Part shown: in pieces, positions 1 through 8,931 of the stretch
How positions within the stretch are numbered: position 1 is the first letter of the stretch
Layout of the letters: every line of letters starts with the position of its first letter
Assembly (NCBI GenBank): GCA_035501495.1
Contig: DATJWB010000279.1
Coordinates: 31,127-95,126 of the forward strand
DNA: 64,000 bases
Reading direction: 5' to 3'
Source: JAIQFL01 sp035501495
Lineage (GTDB): Bacteria; Acidobacteriota; Terriglobia; Bryobacterales; Bryobacteraceae
Notes under the pieces: model-generated
Databases searched by the model: none
Told to the model about the DNA's origin: nothing
Seen by the model: the letters and a program-made list of their open reading frames with translations, nothing else
Made by a program: the position numbers and the translations under genes

Positions 1-1
1 C

Positions 2-1273
2 GACGTGCGCATCGCACCCACGCTGCCGGTGAAAGCGAAGTCGGTCATCTTTCTGTACATGTGCGGCGGTGTGAGCCACATCGACACCTTCGATGCCAAG
101 GACAACAAGTGGGCCGGCAAGCTGATCGACGCCACCGGGTTCGGAGACAACGTCGCCGAGATGAAGCGCCCGGTGATCCCCATACTCCGCACATTCACGC
201 GCTACGGCAAGTGCGGCAAACTGGTCTCCGACTGGTTCCCGAACATCGGCGGCGTGGTGGACGAAATCGCCTTCGTGCATTCGATGTGGTGCAACGAGGG
301 CAATCACTTTCCGGCGGTCATCGAAACGCAGACCGGCCATCGAGGGCGCCAGTTCGACCACCCCTGTTTGGGAAGTTGGATCTCCTACGCCCTGGGAACT
401 GCCAACAGGAATTTACCGACCTTCGTGAACATCGGGCGGCCGTCTTCGCCCGTGCAACTGACCGGCGGCTACCTGGGCGCTACGGTCGCGGCAACGCCGT
501 TCCAGCCCGGGGATACGCCCATTCCCAACCTCAATCCTCCGAAAGGCACCACCCCGGCCGAGCGCGAACGCCAGATGGAGATGCTGGCGTCGATGAACAA
601 GGAGTTCCGCGAGCATTATTCGTTCAATTCGGATATCGCAGCCCGCGCCGGAGCTTACGAATTGGCCGCACGAATGCAATTGTCCGCTCCGTCGGTAGTC
701 GATTTTTCGAAGGAGCCGAAGAGCGTCCAGGATTTGTACGGGATCGGCGAGAAGGAGACGGATGATTTTGGACGGCAGCTCCTGCTCGCCCGCCGGCTCG
801 CGGAACAGGGGGTGCGCTTCATCCAGCTTTGCCACGCCGGCGGCGGCAACGGGAAGTGGGATGCCCACGGCGACATGAAGGAACACGCGCCTTTGTGCCG
901 CGCCACCGACAAGCCGATCGCGGGTCTGATCCATGACCTCAAGCAGCGCGGCATGCTGGACTCCACCCTGGTGGTCTGGACCAGTGAATTCGGCCGGAGC
1001 CCCTGGTCGCAGAACACCACCGGCCGGGATCACAATCCGCGAGGTTACACCTCGTGGCTGGCCGGCGGCGGGATCAAGGGCGGTGTCAGCCATGGCAGCA
1101 CCGACGATGTGGGCTATCGCGCCGAACAGAACAAACACTACTACAGCGACCTGCACGCCACGATTCTCAACCAGTTGGGGTTGGATTATCGCAAGATGAC
1201 TTTGAACGTCTTCGGCCGCACGATGCGGCTGGTAGAAGACGGCGACGGCCCTATCAAAGAGATCCTCGCGTAG
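2..1273 (+). CDS. DUF1501 family protein (5'-truncated by window edge)
   Basis: C-terminal 420 or so residues of a DUF1501 protein, a sulfatase-like alkaline-phosphatase-fold family common in Planctomycetota and Acidobacteriota whose activity is not firmly known. The visible part starts at the core strand (SVIFLYMCGGVSHIDTFD) and keeps the family motifs NEGNHFPAVIETQTG, SEFGRSPW and GRDHNPRGYTSW, ending with the usual NQLGLDY...FGRTMRLVE tail. The frame is open to the left edge, so the N-terminus with the expected Tat signal lies outside the window. A GTG at position 5 is probably internal. Normal members are about 460-490 residues, so little is missing. A repeat element begins at the base after the stop codon. 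Confidence 0.85.
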   Translation, partial: DVRIAPTLPVKAKSVIFLYMCGGVSHIDTFDAKDNKWAGKLIDATGFGDNVAEMKRPVIPILRTFTRYGKCGKLVSDWFPNIGGVVDEIAFVHSMWCNEGNHFPAVIETQTGHRGRQFDHPCLGSWISYALGTANRNLPTFVNIGRPSSPVQLTGGYLGATVAATPFQPGDTPIPNLNPPKGTTPAERERQMEMLASMNKEFREHYSFNSDIAARAGAYELAARMQLSAPSVVDFSKEPKSVQDLYGIGEKETDDFGRQLLLARRLAEQGVRFIQLCHAGGGNGKWDAHGDMKEHAPLCRATDKPIAGLIHDLKQRGMLDSTLVVWTSEFGRSPWSQNTTGRDHNPRGYTSWLAGGGIKGGVSHGSTDDVGYRAEQNKHYYSDLHATILNQLGLDYRKMTLNVFGRTMRLVEDGDGPIKEILA

Positions 1274-1311
1274 ATGTGGCGCAGGCACTCCTGCCAACGC
1301 TTTTTGGTCGC
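1274..1311 (+). repeat. Terminator-like intergenic repeat, copy 1 (internally deleted)
   Basis: Shares the ends of the repeat at 11111-11170: it starts ATGTGGCGCAGGCACTCCTG and ends GCTTTTTGGTCGC. The middle, including the second hairpin, is missing. A short GGCA/TGCC stem followed by a run of five T remains. It begins immediately after the DUF1501 stop codon, in the same orientation as that gene, as in the other copies. Confidence 0.65.
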
Positions 1312-1354
1312 TACCGCGAAAGCATCTCGAGTGCTCGCGGCCGGCGGCACTGCC

Positions 1355-2125
1355 TCACCGCCGAGCCGACGGATCGCCGGTAGGCGGAGGCGCGTGATCT
1401 TCTTTCGCCGGCGCGCCTAACAACTGGGTCAGGAGCGGTTTCAACGCATCGGCCCAGACCTGATATCCCGGTAACGCCGGGTGGAGTTTGTCCGGGTTCA
1501 TCATGCCCTCCCGCAGTTTTCCTTCGCCATCCGCGAGCTGCGCGTTGACGTTCAGGTAGCGGATCTTTCGGCCGTCGGCCATGCGCGCCAGGTTGGCGTT
1601 GATGCGGTCGATTTCGGGCATCACGTCCATGTTGTCATTGCGCGGGAAAATGGCCGTCAGGAGAATCACGGCATTCGGCGCCTTCGCGTGGAGCGTGCGC
1701 AGAACCGCCTGAAGGCCGATCGTGACGTTGGAGACGGCGGAATCGGCGCCTTCGGGTGGAACTTGATTCCCCACGTTGTTGGTGCCGGCCAGCAGCACAA
1801 TCACCTTGGGGTTGACGCCATCCAGTTCGCCGTTTTCCAGGCGCCAGAGGATGTTCTCGATTTTGTCCGCGCCCCATCCGAAGTCGGCCGCATTCCAACC
1901 GAAGAAATTCTGGTTCCAGTTTTCCAGGAGGCGTGGATAGTCGGTCGCTCCCCATCGGCGCGTGATCGAGTCTCCTTCGAAATACACGTCGATGCGGCCC
2001 TGTTTCGCTTTGGCCAGAAGCTGCTCGTGGGCGATCCGCGAGTTCTGGTCGGACCGCGGGGCCGGCCGGTCGGCCTGCGCTGAGAGCAGCCAGGCCGCGG
2101 CCAGACCGGCGGCGAGCATCTTCAT
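1355..2125 (-). CDS. SGNH/GDSL-family esterase (acetylhydrolase-like), exported
   Basis: A 256-residue protein with an N-terminal signal peptide (MKMLAAGLAAAWLLSAQA). SGNH blocks are visible in order: block I FEGDSITRRWG carrying the nucleophilic Ser, the block II Gly region (NAADFGWGADKIENILWRL), block III LLAGTNNVG with the oxyanion Asn, and block V DKLHPALPGYQVW with the Asp/His pair. The arrangement is that of PAF-acetylhydrolase beta/gamma-like and carbohydrate acetyl esterases. Its ATG overlaps the stop of the upstream CE15-like gene by 4 bases (ATGA), so the two are probably translationally coupled and act together outside the cytoplasm, perhaps removing ester decorations from hemicellulose. 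The substrate is inferred, not shown. Confidence 0.85.
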   Translation of the reverse strand: MKMLAAGLAAAWLLSAQADRPAPRSDQNSRIAHEQLLAKAKQGRIDVYFEGDSITRRWGATDYPRLLENWNQNFFGWNAADFGWGADKIENILWRLENGELDGVNPKVIVLLAGTNNVGNQVPPEGADSAVSNVTIGLQAVLRTLHAKAPNAVILLTAIFPRNDNMDVMPEIDRINANLARMADGRKIRYLNVNAQLADGEGKLREGMMNPDKLHPALPGYQVWADALKPLLTQLLGAPAKEDHAPPPTGDPSARR

Positions 2126-3576
2126 TGGCTCTTCTCCTCGCCTCCGCGGTGCAGGAACTTATCCGCCCAGGGGATGAAGTATTTCCAGTTGGGCCCGTCG
2201 GTGTGTCCGCCGTCATGCTGGCGCCACGCGAGCTGGCCTTCCAGCAGCCCAACGTTCACCGCCGGCATTTTTGCCGTGTGGTAATCGTCCGGAACGCCCA
2301 GGTCCTTGGCGCCCAGCAGCCGGAAGACCGGTTGCGCTGCGACCGCCGCCATAAAGCTGCCCTCGTGGTCGAGCCATTTCGCGTCACCCTTCTCCGGAAT
2401 CCCATAGCTGACGAACGTGAGGCGGGGCGCACACAGGGCAATGAGTTCATGAGCATCCACCGGCAGGTCGCCGGCGTTCTTGCTCCCGAAACTCGCCTCG
2501 GACGCACCATACTTCAGGAAGTTGCCCGCCATCCAGTGATATTCGCCCGTGCCCGTGAGGTTCTCGACGGCTTCGCCCCAGTTGCGCCGATGCAGCTTAG
2601 CGCCGCCTTCACCCGAGGAGCCGATCAACACCACGGCGAAGCGTGTATCGTAGGCCATGGTTACCAGCGCGGCCTTCCCGTAACGCGACACTCCTTCGAT
2701 GCCCACGTGTTTGGCATTCACGGCCGGATTGGTCTCGAGGTAATCGAGCCCGCGCGACGCTCCCCAGCCCCATGCTCGAAGCGAGCCCCAATCATCGGGC
2801 TTACGCGGCTGCCCCTTGTTCACCAGCCCGATGATGCCTTTCGTCAGTCCGGCTCCGTTGTCCGCCTGGATGCTGTTGGGGTTGATGGTCGCGACTCCCC
2901 AGCCATCCGCAATCAGTTGCTCGAGAGCGGGAGGATCGGCACTCGGCGGAGGAGTGAACGCACGGGGCGGAGCGCCTGCCCGTCCCGGGAATACCGGCGC
3001 GGGAAATGCAATCTCGGGGATGGTGCGGCCGCCGAACATCATCATCACCGGCACGGGGCCCTTCGCGTTGGCGGGAACCACCAGGGTCATCTGAATCTCG
3101 ACTTTGATGTCCGGGTAGGAAGAGTTGTCCACGTGCCCGAGCAGTTGTTTGCCGGTCACCGGATGCGAACCCACCGCGGCTTCGGCCGTCTTGGTAACTT
3201 CCCAGGTGACTTTCGGAACATTCCTGGGAACGCGGCCGAGCACCTCACGATCGAAGTCCTCGATGATCTCGGGACGCCGCTGATTCCACCAAATCGCCGG
3301 CGTCGTCACTTTCTTTCCGTTCTTCAAAATGAGCACGTCCGGGAGATTTGGGTACGGATTCGCCGTGGCCTCGTCATAGTTCGCGTGGTTTGGGGCGCTT
3401 TCGTTTCCGCTGGGGCCCGGACGGAGGGCCTTGATGCCGAGCTGGTCCATCATGTTCTGATGGTCTTCGGCAGCGGTCCAGTTCTTGGTGTCGATGGTCT
3501 GCGCAGACAAGCCGCTCACTTGGGCTTGAGCCGCGAGAAGCAGGGCGGCGAATGCCAGGCTCGCTGATCTCTTCAT
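2122..3576 (-). CDS. CE15-like glucuronoyl esterase, exported
   Basis: A 484-residue secreted alpha/beta hydrolase resembling carbohydrate esterase family 15, which cleaves ester links between glucuronoyl side chains of xylan and lignin alcohols. The start chosen is MKRSASLAFAALLLAAQAQ, a signal peptide; the frame stays open 22 codons further but without a signal. The nucleophile elbow GVSRYGKAAL (Ser near residue 297) matches the family GCSRxGK motif, and the catalytic His is probably in RQHDGGHTDGPNW near the C-terminus. N-terminal features include AIWWNQRRPEI and DFDREVLGRVP, typical of bacterial CE15 relatives. It overlaps the SGNH esterase downstream by 4 bases. Confidence 0.85.
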   Translation of the reverse strand: MKRSASLAFAALLLAAQAQVSGLSAQTIDTKNWTAAEDHQNMMDQLGIKALRPGPSGNESAPNHANYDEATANPYPNLPDVLILKNGKKVTTPAIWWNQRRPEIIEDFDREVLGRVPRNVPKVTWEVTKTAEAAVGSHPVTGKQLLGHVDNSSYPDIKVEIQMTLVVPANAKGPVPVMMMFGGRTIPEIAFPAPVFPGRAGAPPRAFTPPPSADPPALEQLIADGWGVATINPNSIQADNGAGLTKGIIGLVNKGQPRKPDDWGSLRAWGWGASRGLDYLETNPAVNAKHVGIEGVSRYGKAALVTMAYDTRFAVVLIGSSGEGGAKLHRRNWGEAVENLTGTGEYHWMAGNFLKYGASEASFGSKNAGDLPVDAHELIALCAPRLTFVSYGIPEKGDAKWLDHEGSFMAAVAAQPVFRLLGAKDLGVPDDYHTAKMPAVNVGLLEGQLAWRQHDGGHTDGPNWKYFIPWADKFLHRGGEEKSQ

Positions 3577-3661
3577 ATCAAATAAGAAAGCACATTTAGT
3601 TCGACGCGGCAACAAAGGCTCGGCCATCCCCCGGAAAAACACGTGGTAGCATCCTGACTGT

Positions 3662-4150
3662 ATGCCGCGAATTGACCCCTCGCCCGGTCAGGAATCCGTT
3701 TGGGACTACCCCCGGCCACCCAGGATCGAGCCCTGCGCGCGCCGCATCCGCGTCGAGTTTGCCGGCGAAACGATTGCCGATTCCATTCGAACCTATCGTC
3801 TGCTCGAGACCAGTCATCCGCCCGTCTACTACATTCCCCGTGAGGACGTGCGCACCGGGTGGCTCCGGCCCGGTTCCCGCCAGACCTTCTGCGAGTTCAA
3901 AGGCCTTGCCTCTTACTTCGATCTCCAGGTCGGCGCACGCGGGTCTCGCGAGGCAGCCTGGAGCTACCCATCGCCTGCGCCGCCATACTCGATTCTGTGC
4001 GGCTGTCTTTCGTTCTACGCGGGGCGTGTGGACGCTTGTTTCGTGGACGATGAGCGCGTTCAGCCTCAGGAGGGCGATTTCTACGGCGGCTGGATCACCT
4101 CGAATATCGTGGGGCCCTTCAAAGGTGGCGTTGGGACAACCGGCTGGTAG
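3662..4150 (+). CDS. DUF427 domain protein
   Basis: A 162-residue cytoplasmic protein. It has the family opening PGQESVWDYPRPPR, a central RTYRLLETSHPPVYYIPREDV and the later SYFDLQV...AAWSYPSP segment, together one DUF427 domain. The fold is a small beta-barrel and its biochemical role is unknown. It begins 19 bases before the previous minus-strand frame would open and ends one base from the stop of the convergent FAD-SLH gene. No clear Shine-Dalgarno precedes the ATG. Product family is confident, function is not. Confidence 0.85.
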   Translation: MPRIDPSPGQESVWDYPRPPRIEPCARRIRVEFAGETIADSIRTYRLLETSHPPVYYIPREDVRTGWLRPGSRQTFCEFKGLASYFDLQVGARGSREAAWSYPSPAPPYSILCGCLSFYAGRVDACFVDDERVQPQEGDFYGGWITSNIVGPFKGGVGTTGW

Positions 4151-4151
4151 A

Positions 4152-6383
4152 CTACCGCACGCCCAACAGGGACAGCATGCGCACGACGCCGTGCGCGACG
4201 TCGCCGCCGCGGGTGGCAGGAGCGCTTCCGCAGAAGTGCCCGGTGCCGCACGCGTCCATCAGGCCGGCGCGCACGGCCGCCTCGGCATATGGCTGGAAGC
4301 CGTTGTCCACATCGCTGAACATTCCCGTGCCCGCGGCAGGTCCGAGCGCCAGCCCTGCTCCGTGCGCCAGAAACACGGCGAACTGCTCGCGAGACATGGT
4401 GGCGTCGGGGCAAAACATCCGGGGCGCGGCGAAACACCCGGAGGTGATTCCGTGAGCGGCGATCGCCTCCACGAAGGGAAGGCCCCAGTCCCCGATTGGC
4501 ACGTCCGTGAAAGTCGGCTTGCTGATTGCCGGCAACGGGCCGCCCACCGGAGTATAGCCAAGCGTTCGTGCCAACACCACCGCCGCCTCACGGCGGGTGA
4601 TGGTGTTCGCCGCCGCGAAGTGCGATGGCGTGGTGCCCAACATGATCCCGCGCGCGCTGGCAATCTGTACGTCGGTCCAAATCGCGCTCGGATACGAGAC
4701 ATCGTCGTGGGCATACATGGAAATCCGCGCACCGGAATTCGCCAGTTCCATCTGGGTTTCGAGCGGGCTGACGTTCCGCGGCTGAACGCGGTGGCGTACG
4801 GCCACCGCAGCAATTGCCCCCGTGGCCTGTCCCGTGGAAATCACGCTCGGCTGGAGGCGCAGCGCGCTGCTGGCCACGCGGGAGTAGCCGAGGTTTTTTT
4901 CAGCCACGAGAAATCCGTCAACCGCCGATGGGATGAACGATTCGAATGGGACCGGGAAGGGACCGGAAGCCATCGCCACGTCGCTGGCCTTTTCTCCCGC
5001 CCACACCTCGAACGTTCCGTCCCAGTTGCAGTTGTGAAAGTCGGTGCTGTAGTCGCCGAGCGCGATGCCGGTGGGCCAGATCGGGCCTCGTGACAGGCCG
5101 TCGGGGCCGGCCGAGCGGCGGATTCCGTCGGCGGTCAGCATCCTCACGGCCTGAATCCGCCGGCTCTCCCGAACGTACGGAAATGGCGGCATCAGCGCTT
5201 CAATCGGCTTGAATGACGGTGGCACCAGAGGGGAATAATCGTCCGCGGTGGTAACACTGCCGAACTCATCGTCGGCAATCGCCCAATGCGAATCGTTGAT
5301 ACCCTGCGGATCCTGCAGGTAGTAGAGGAATGCCAGAGTCTTCAGCTTGGCTTGGCCGATCGCATTGGCGCGGACGGCGGGGTCGGTGAGGAACCGGGCG
5401 TCCAACGCGGCTTGGAAGTCCTGCGGCGGCATCTGGCCTTTCACGTAGGTGTAAAAATCCAGATAGTCGTTTGCCAGATTGATGGCGGACTTGCGCGGAC
5501 CGGCGCCGATCGCCAGCCCGCGTGTGAAGTCGGGCATGGCGCGGTACACATTGTGGGCCGGAAGGCTCAACGGGTAGATGCCCGGGCTGGTCGATCCGGA
5601 CGCGGCCACGGTGGCGGCGAACTCGGGCTTATATAGTTCGTACTGCGGCGGAGGGCCGGGCAGCCGAAGGGCCGACGGCACCACGTCGTAATACTTGATG
5701 GGGACGGTGTACGTAATGCTCTGGATGCAAGGTCCCGGCGCATCGCCCGTGCCATTGCCGGCGAAGTACGCTGCCCCCGTGCGAGGGATCACGTCGCCGT
5801 ATTCCGTGGCGTCCACCAGCACGAAACTCTCGAAAATGCGGCTGGAACTCGAGGGATCCTGGAACTGCGCGCCGCGGACCGTGGTCCCATCCAGCACCAC
5901 GTCCACGAACATGGCGCGAGGATAGATATCCACGTTGCTCTCTTGCAGCATCGCGATGAGTTGCTGGCTGATGATGTGAGGCTCATAGCATCGGGATGCC
6001 AAATCCCAATAGCACCCGCCCACCGGGAGCCCTTTGGACGCATAGATGCTGTTCAGCCGGCTGGTAAGCTCCGCGTAGATGCCCGACGGGAAACTGCGCG
6101 ACATCCAGCCTTCGTCCATGCTTGCCACGGTCAGAAGCTGTCCGCCGACGGCGCCAGTTTCCGAGAACAGTGCGACGCTGGCACCCATTCGCTTCGCCTG
6201 CAATGCCGCCGCGGCGCCGCCCGCGGTTCCACCTACCACGATGACGTCGTAGCTGCGCTCGGCCTGTAGCAGGGCGTCGATAGGAAGGCCGCTTTGCGCC
6301 GCGGCTGGCTGGACCCCTGTCAGGCAGTAGAGACAGACCCCAAGTGCCCCACTCGCGAAGAGTTGCGTACGTTCTAGCATCAA
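4152..6383 (-). CDS. FAD-dependent oxidoreductase fused to three S-layer homology repeats
   Basis: A 743-residue exported protein. A signal peptide (to about AAAQ, residue 30) is followed by a dinucleotide-binding start DVIVVGGTAGGAAAALQAKR and the VGGQLLTVASMDE region typical of FAD_oxidored (PF12831) enzymes. The flavoprotein domain runs to about residue 555. The last 190 residues hold three SLH-like repeats: WTDVQIASARGIM...ITRREAAVVLARTLG, FTDVPIGDWGLPFVEAIAAH...MSREQFAVFLA and MFSDVDNGFQPYAEAAVRAG. SLH repeats normally tether proteins to cell-wall polymers or self-assemble, so this looks like a surface-held flavoenzyme. Its substrate cannot be told. Flavin loading before export would need Tat or an outside FAD source; no twin-arginine is obvious. 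Confidence 0.8.
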   Translation of the reverse strand: MMLERTQLFASGALGVCLYCLTGVQPAAAQSGLPIDALLQAERSYDVIVVGGTAGGAAAALQAKRMGASVALFSETGAVGGQLLTVASMDEGWMSRSFPSGIYAELTSRLNSIYASKGLPVGGCYWDLASRCYEPHIISQQLIAMLQESNVDIYPRAMFVDVVLDGTTVRGAQFQDPSSSSRIFESFVLVDATEYGDVIPRTGAAYFAGNGTGDAPGPCIQSITYTVPIKYYDVVPSALRLPGPPPQYELYKPEFAATVAASGSTSPGIYPLSLPAHNVYRAMPDFTRGLAIGAGPRKSAINLANDYLDFYTYVKGQMPPQDFQAALDARFLTDPAVRANAIGQAKLKTLAFLYYLQDPQGINDSHWAIADDEFGSVTTADDYSPLVPPSFKPIEALMPPFPYVRESRRIQAVRMLTADGIRRSAGPDGLSRGPIWPTGIALGDYSTDFHNCNWDGTFEVWAGEKASDVAMASGPFPVPFESFIPSAVDGFLVAEKNLGYSRVASSALRLQPSVISTGQATGAIAAVAVRHRVQPRNVSPLETQMELANSGARISMYAHDDVSYPSAIWTDVQIASARGIMLGTTPSHFAAANTITRREAAVVLARTLGYTPVGGPLPAISKPTFTDVPIGDWGLPFVEAIAAHGITSGCFAAPRMFCPDATMSREQFAVFLAHGAGLALGPAAGTGMFSDVDNGFQPYAEAAVRAGLMDACGTGHFCGSAPATRGGDVAHGVVRMLSLLGVR

Positions 6384-6487
6384 AACGCAACTCTTACCAC
6401 GATGACGTGGGGAAATGCTACAAATGTAATCAAGAATACAGAAGCAAAAGTACTAACGGTACTGCAGGGATCGGCGAGGGACGAGTC

Positions 6488-7333
6488 CTATCTCTTCTGG
6501 GCGTATGTGACGTTGACCGTGGTCTCGCCGGAACTGCCCCCCACCACGACCGTCAGCGTGCGTTTATCGTCGTCGTTCGACGCGACCATCATGCCGCCCT
6601 GGTCCGTGGTGCTGTTGAGGTTGACCTTCATCCCCAAGTCCTTGGCCTTGTCCTGATAGAACTCCAGCACTTTCGATGCGGGATCTTTGGTAGTGAAGGC
6701 GAAGGTGCCTCCTTCGCCGTTCGCGCCGTCACCCTTGATCGAGAAAGTGCCCTGGGGCGTCGAGCCGGGATATGCCGGCAGCCAGGAAGGGAGCTTTGCG
6801 GCACCCCCGCCGATATCGATATTGGCGGTCCCATCGTCGCCTTGCGCGCTCATATGGAACTGGCCATTCTTGGCTTGATCGAAGGTTACCGTAACGACCT
6901 TGCCGGTCTTTTTGTCGCGGATGGTGAGAGTGCCGGCTGCGTCGTCGGTCTTGATGACCTCGACGTCGGGATTGACTGCCGTGACCATCTTGCCGATGGC
7001 CAGTCCGGGATTCTTCTGAATCAATTCGGGGTCGAGTCCCGCCTCTTTCACCTTGTGCACGACGAAGAAGGTGAATCCTACGACGCAGATAATCACGAGA
7101 ACGATCAGGCCTCCCACGATCCCGAGGATCCACACGATCGGGCTCGTGGAGCGCCGCGGCGGCACTGGCGGACCGGCAGGCGCATAGGCAGGACTCATGG
7201 GCTGCACCGGCTGCGGCGGAACCGGCTGCGCCGGGCGGGGTGGCGCCTGCCCTCCGGCCGCACCCACAGGCGATCCGCATTGATTACAAAATGCGCCATT
7301 TACCGAAGCACCACAGACTGTACAAAAAGCCAT
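6488..7333 (-). CDS. Zinc-ribbon membrane-anchored protein of unknown function
   Basis: A 281-residue protein starting MAFCTVCGASVNGAFCNQCG, a zinc ribbon with two CxxC pairs. It is followed by a proline-rich linker (residues 30-60), one transmembrane helix (IVWILGIVGGLIVLVIICVV, about 65-90) and a C-terminal beta-rich region. That region contains a motif seen in acidobacterial zinc-ribbon proteins (WLPAYPGSTPQGTFS, then FTTKDPASKVLEFYQDKAKDLG). The start is chosen because GGTGGAGATCTT provides a ribosome site just upstream and because the ribbon follows directly. It is probably a sensor or scaffold with an outside domain. Confidence 0.7.
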   Translation of the reverse strand: MAFCTVCGASVNGAFCNQCGSPVGAAGGQAPPRPAQPVPPQPVQPMSPAYAPAGPPVPPRRSTSPIVWILGIVGGLIVLVIICVVGFTFFVVHKVKEAGLDPELIQKNPGLAIGKMVTAVNPDVEVIKTDDAAGTLTIRDKKTGKVVTVTFDQAKNGQFHMSAQGDDGTANIDIGGGAAKLPSWLPAYPGSTPQGTFSIKGDGANGEGGTFAFTTKDPASKVLEFYQDKAKDLGMKVNLNSTTDQGGMMVASNDDDKRTLTVVVGGSSGETTVNVTYAQKR

Positions 7334-7430
7334 AAGATCTCCACCAGCCCCCCACTGTACGCCAGAGCGCCTGCCAATGCAACGTGTGAACCCTGGAAGG
7401 GCGGCAAAGGCCGGCTGTAAAATAAAGGCC

Positions 7431-7967
7431 ATGTTGGAGAAGTCCGCCCGGTCGGTCCTGGCGATGGCCGTGATCCTGGGTCCCGCCACGGTTTCGCTTT
7501 GCCAAACCCGGCCGGCACCCGGCGCCTGGGTCGAAGCGCGAGGCGTCAGGATTCACGTGCCCCTAGGCTGGTCGTACAACGATCGCCTTGCGGCGGCCAG
7601 CGGACCGATTAGTGTCAACAATTTCAACGGAATGTATGCTTCCGGGGGGCTCCTGCCGCCCGCCGGAGCCGAAATCGAAATCACCAGCCTTCCCGCACCG
7701 CCCAATCTCATGGAGTACATCAGGAAGGAACTCCGGGGGGCAAAGATCGATAGCCTGCAGGAGATGGCGGCCGGTGACAAATCCGGCATCCGCGCAACCT
7801 ATTTCGAGGAGATATCGCAAGGCGCGTCCCGGAAGACCGTGGTGTCGTACATCGGGCACGCCGGGTTTCTGTACAAGTTCTATCTTTCGTACTGGGACGG
7901 GAACCGGAACGAGGGCGCGCTGGCGTCCCTGCTCGACCAGGTAATCAAGGAGGCGCAGCTTCGTTGA
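7431..7967 (+). CDS. Exported hypothetical protein
   Basis: A 178-residue protein with an N-terminal hydrophobic segment (MLEKSARSVLAMAVILGPATVSLC) ending in a cysteine that could be a lipobox. The mature part begins WVEARGVRIHVPLGWSYNDRL and later has GIRATYFEE and FLYKFYLSYWDGN, a layout recalling PsbP/DUF1795-type proteins. No family is assigned with certainty. It is followed without a gap by the lysozyme-like gene, whose ribosome site AAGGAGG (7947-7953) lies inside this gene, so the two form an operon. Confidence 0.6.
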   Translation: MLEKSARSVLAMAVILGPATVSLCQTRPAPGAWVEARGVRIHVPLGWSYNDRLAAASGPISVNNFNGMYASGGLLPPAGAEIEITSLPAPPNLMEYIRKELRGAKIDSLQEMAAGDKSGIRATYFEEISQGASRKTVVSYIGHAGFLYKFYLSYWDGNRNEGALASLLDQVIKEAQLR

Positions 7968-8632
7968 ATATGCGGCACAAAACGAGGCGGATCGGAGTGT
8001 TCCTGACCGCCTTCCTGGCTGCGGGCGATACCGCCCTCGCCTCGGGGCTGGAATACTCCCCCGCGAGCCCAAATGCCGCCCAGATCGATGACTTTCTGAA
8101 CGGCAAGCGCTCGCCTCTAGCCGGAATTGGCGCCGCATTGACCGGATTCGCCCGCGATTACGATATCGATCCTCGGCTGGTGATCGCCATCGCCGGCGCG
8201 GAAACCACGTTTGGCTTGCACCAGTGCACTGCCAACAACGCCTGGAACTGGTTTCATCGCGGGACCTGCCCGGCATCCGCATTTACCAGCTACCAGGAAG
8301 GTGTGGAACATGTGACCCGGTACCTGCGCCTCAGCTATCTCAATCGCGGTTATGACAGCATCGAGCAGATCCGCTACAAATACTGTGCCGCCGGTTGCGA
8401 TAACTGGATTCCGCTGGTGACGTCTTTCTACGATGCCATGCCCGCCAACGGAGTCCCGCCCACCCAACCTCCTGCGCCGGTGCCTTCGCAGACCCAGACC
8501 CCCCCTCCGGCACCACCGCCCGGATCGCAGTCTCAGGACGAAGGCCGAATTCTGGGGCTCCCTCGAAACCTGGCGTTACTGGTGGGGATTCTGCTGGTGG
8601 GTGCCCTGGCTTTCAACACCCTGAAACGGTAA
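7964..8632 (+). CDS. Lysozyme-like / lytic transglycosylase-like protein with C-terminal anchor
   Basis: A 222-residue protein with a signal peptide and a lysozyme-fold core: FARDYDIDPRLVIAIAGAETTFG places the likely catalytic Glu in AGAETTFG, followed by NNAWNWF and FTSYQEGVEHVTRYL. It probably cuts peptidoglycan in the periplasm. A proline-rich stretch (about residues 160-190) leads to a C-terminal transmembrane helix (LALLVGILLVGALAF). The start is a TTG whose bases overlap the upstream stop (TTGA), 10 bases after AAGGAGG; an ATG at 7970 is the alternative. Confidence 0.65.
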   Translation: MNMRHKTRRIGVFLTAFLAAGDTALASGLEYSPASPNAAQIDDFLNGKRSPLAGIGAALTGFARDYDIDPRLVIAIAGAETTFGLHQCTANNAWNWFHRGTCPASAFTSYQEGVEHVTRYLRLSYLNRGYDSIEQIRYKYCAAGCDNWIPLVTSFYDAMPANGVPPTQPPAPVPSQTQTPPPAPPPGSQSQDEGRILGLPRNLALLVGILLVGALAFNTLKR

Positions 8633-8652
8633 GACGCTTCGCGAGGCGGCGA

Positions 8653-8919
8653 TCAGGTGGCGCGGCCCTCGAGCATCCTCTTCCATGCTGCTTCCAGGTC
8701 TCCGCGAGCCTTGGCGGAAAGTGGAGCGGGCATGGCACTGGGCTGGTACCCGCGGCACAGATCGACCGTCTTGCGCAGGCTCTCGACGAATTCCACGCAG
8801 GGAGGACAGCCGCTCAGGTGCTCGTCGATCTCCTGACAGGCTTCCGGCGGGAGCTCCAGGCTGAGGTACTCCGAGAGCAGGGCGAAAATCTCTTTACAAT
8901 GCTCGGGATCGTGTGACAT
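8653..8919 (-). CDS. Zinc-finger anti-sigma factor
   Basis: An 88-residue protein with the zf-HC2 signature: the family HxxxCxxC appears as EHLSGCPPC, after an early HCKEIFALLSEYL helix. This is the zinc-binding anti-sigma domain that holds ECF sigma factors inactive. There is no transmembrane segment, so it is a soluble, possibly redox- or metal-responsive form. It starts 12 bases after the sigma gene, behind an AAAGGA ribosome site, the usual order for a co-transcribed pair. Confidence 0.85.
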   Translation of the reverse strand: MSHDPEHCKEIFALLSEYLSLELPPEACQEIDEHLSGCPPCVEFVESLRKTVDLCRGYQPSAMPAPLSAKARGDLEAAWKRMLEGRAT

Positions 8920-8931
8920 GATCCTTTCTCC

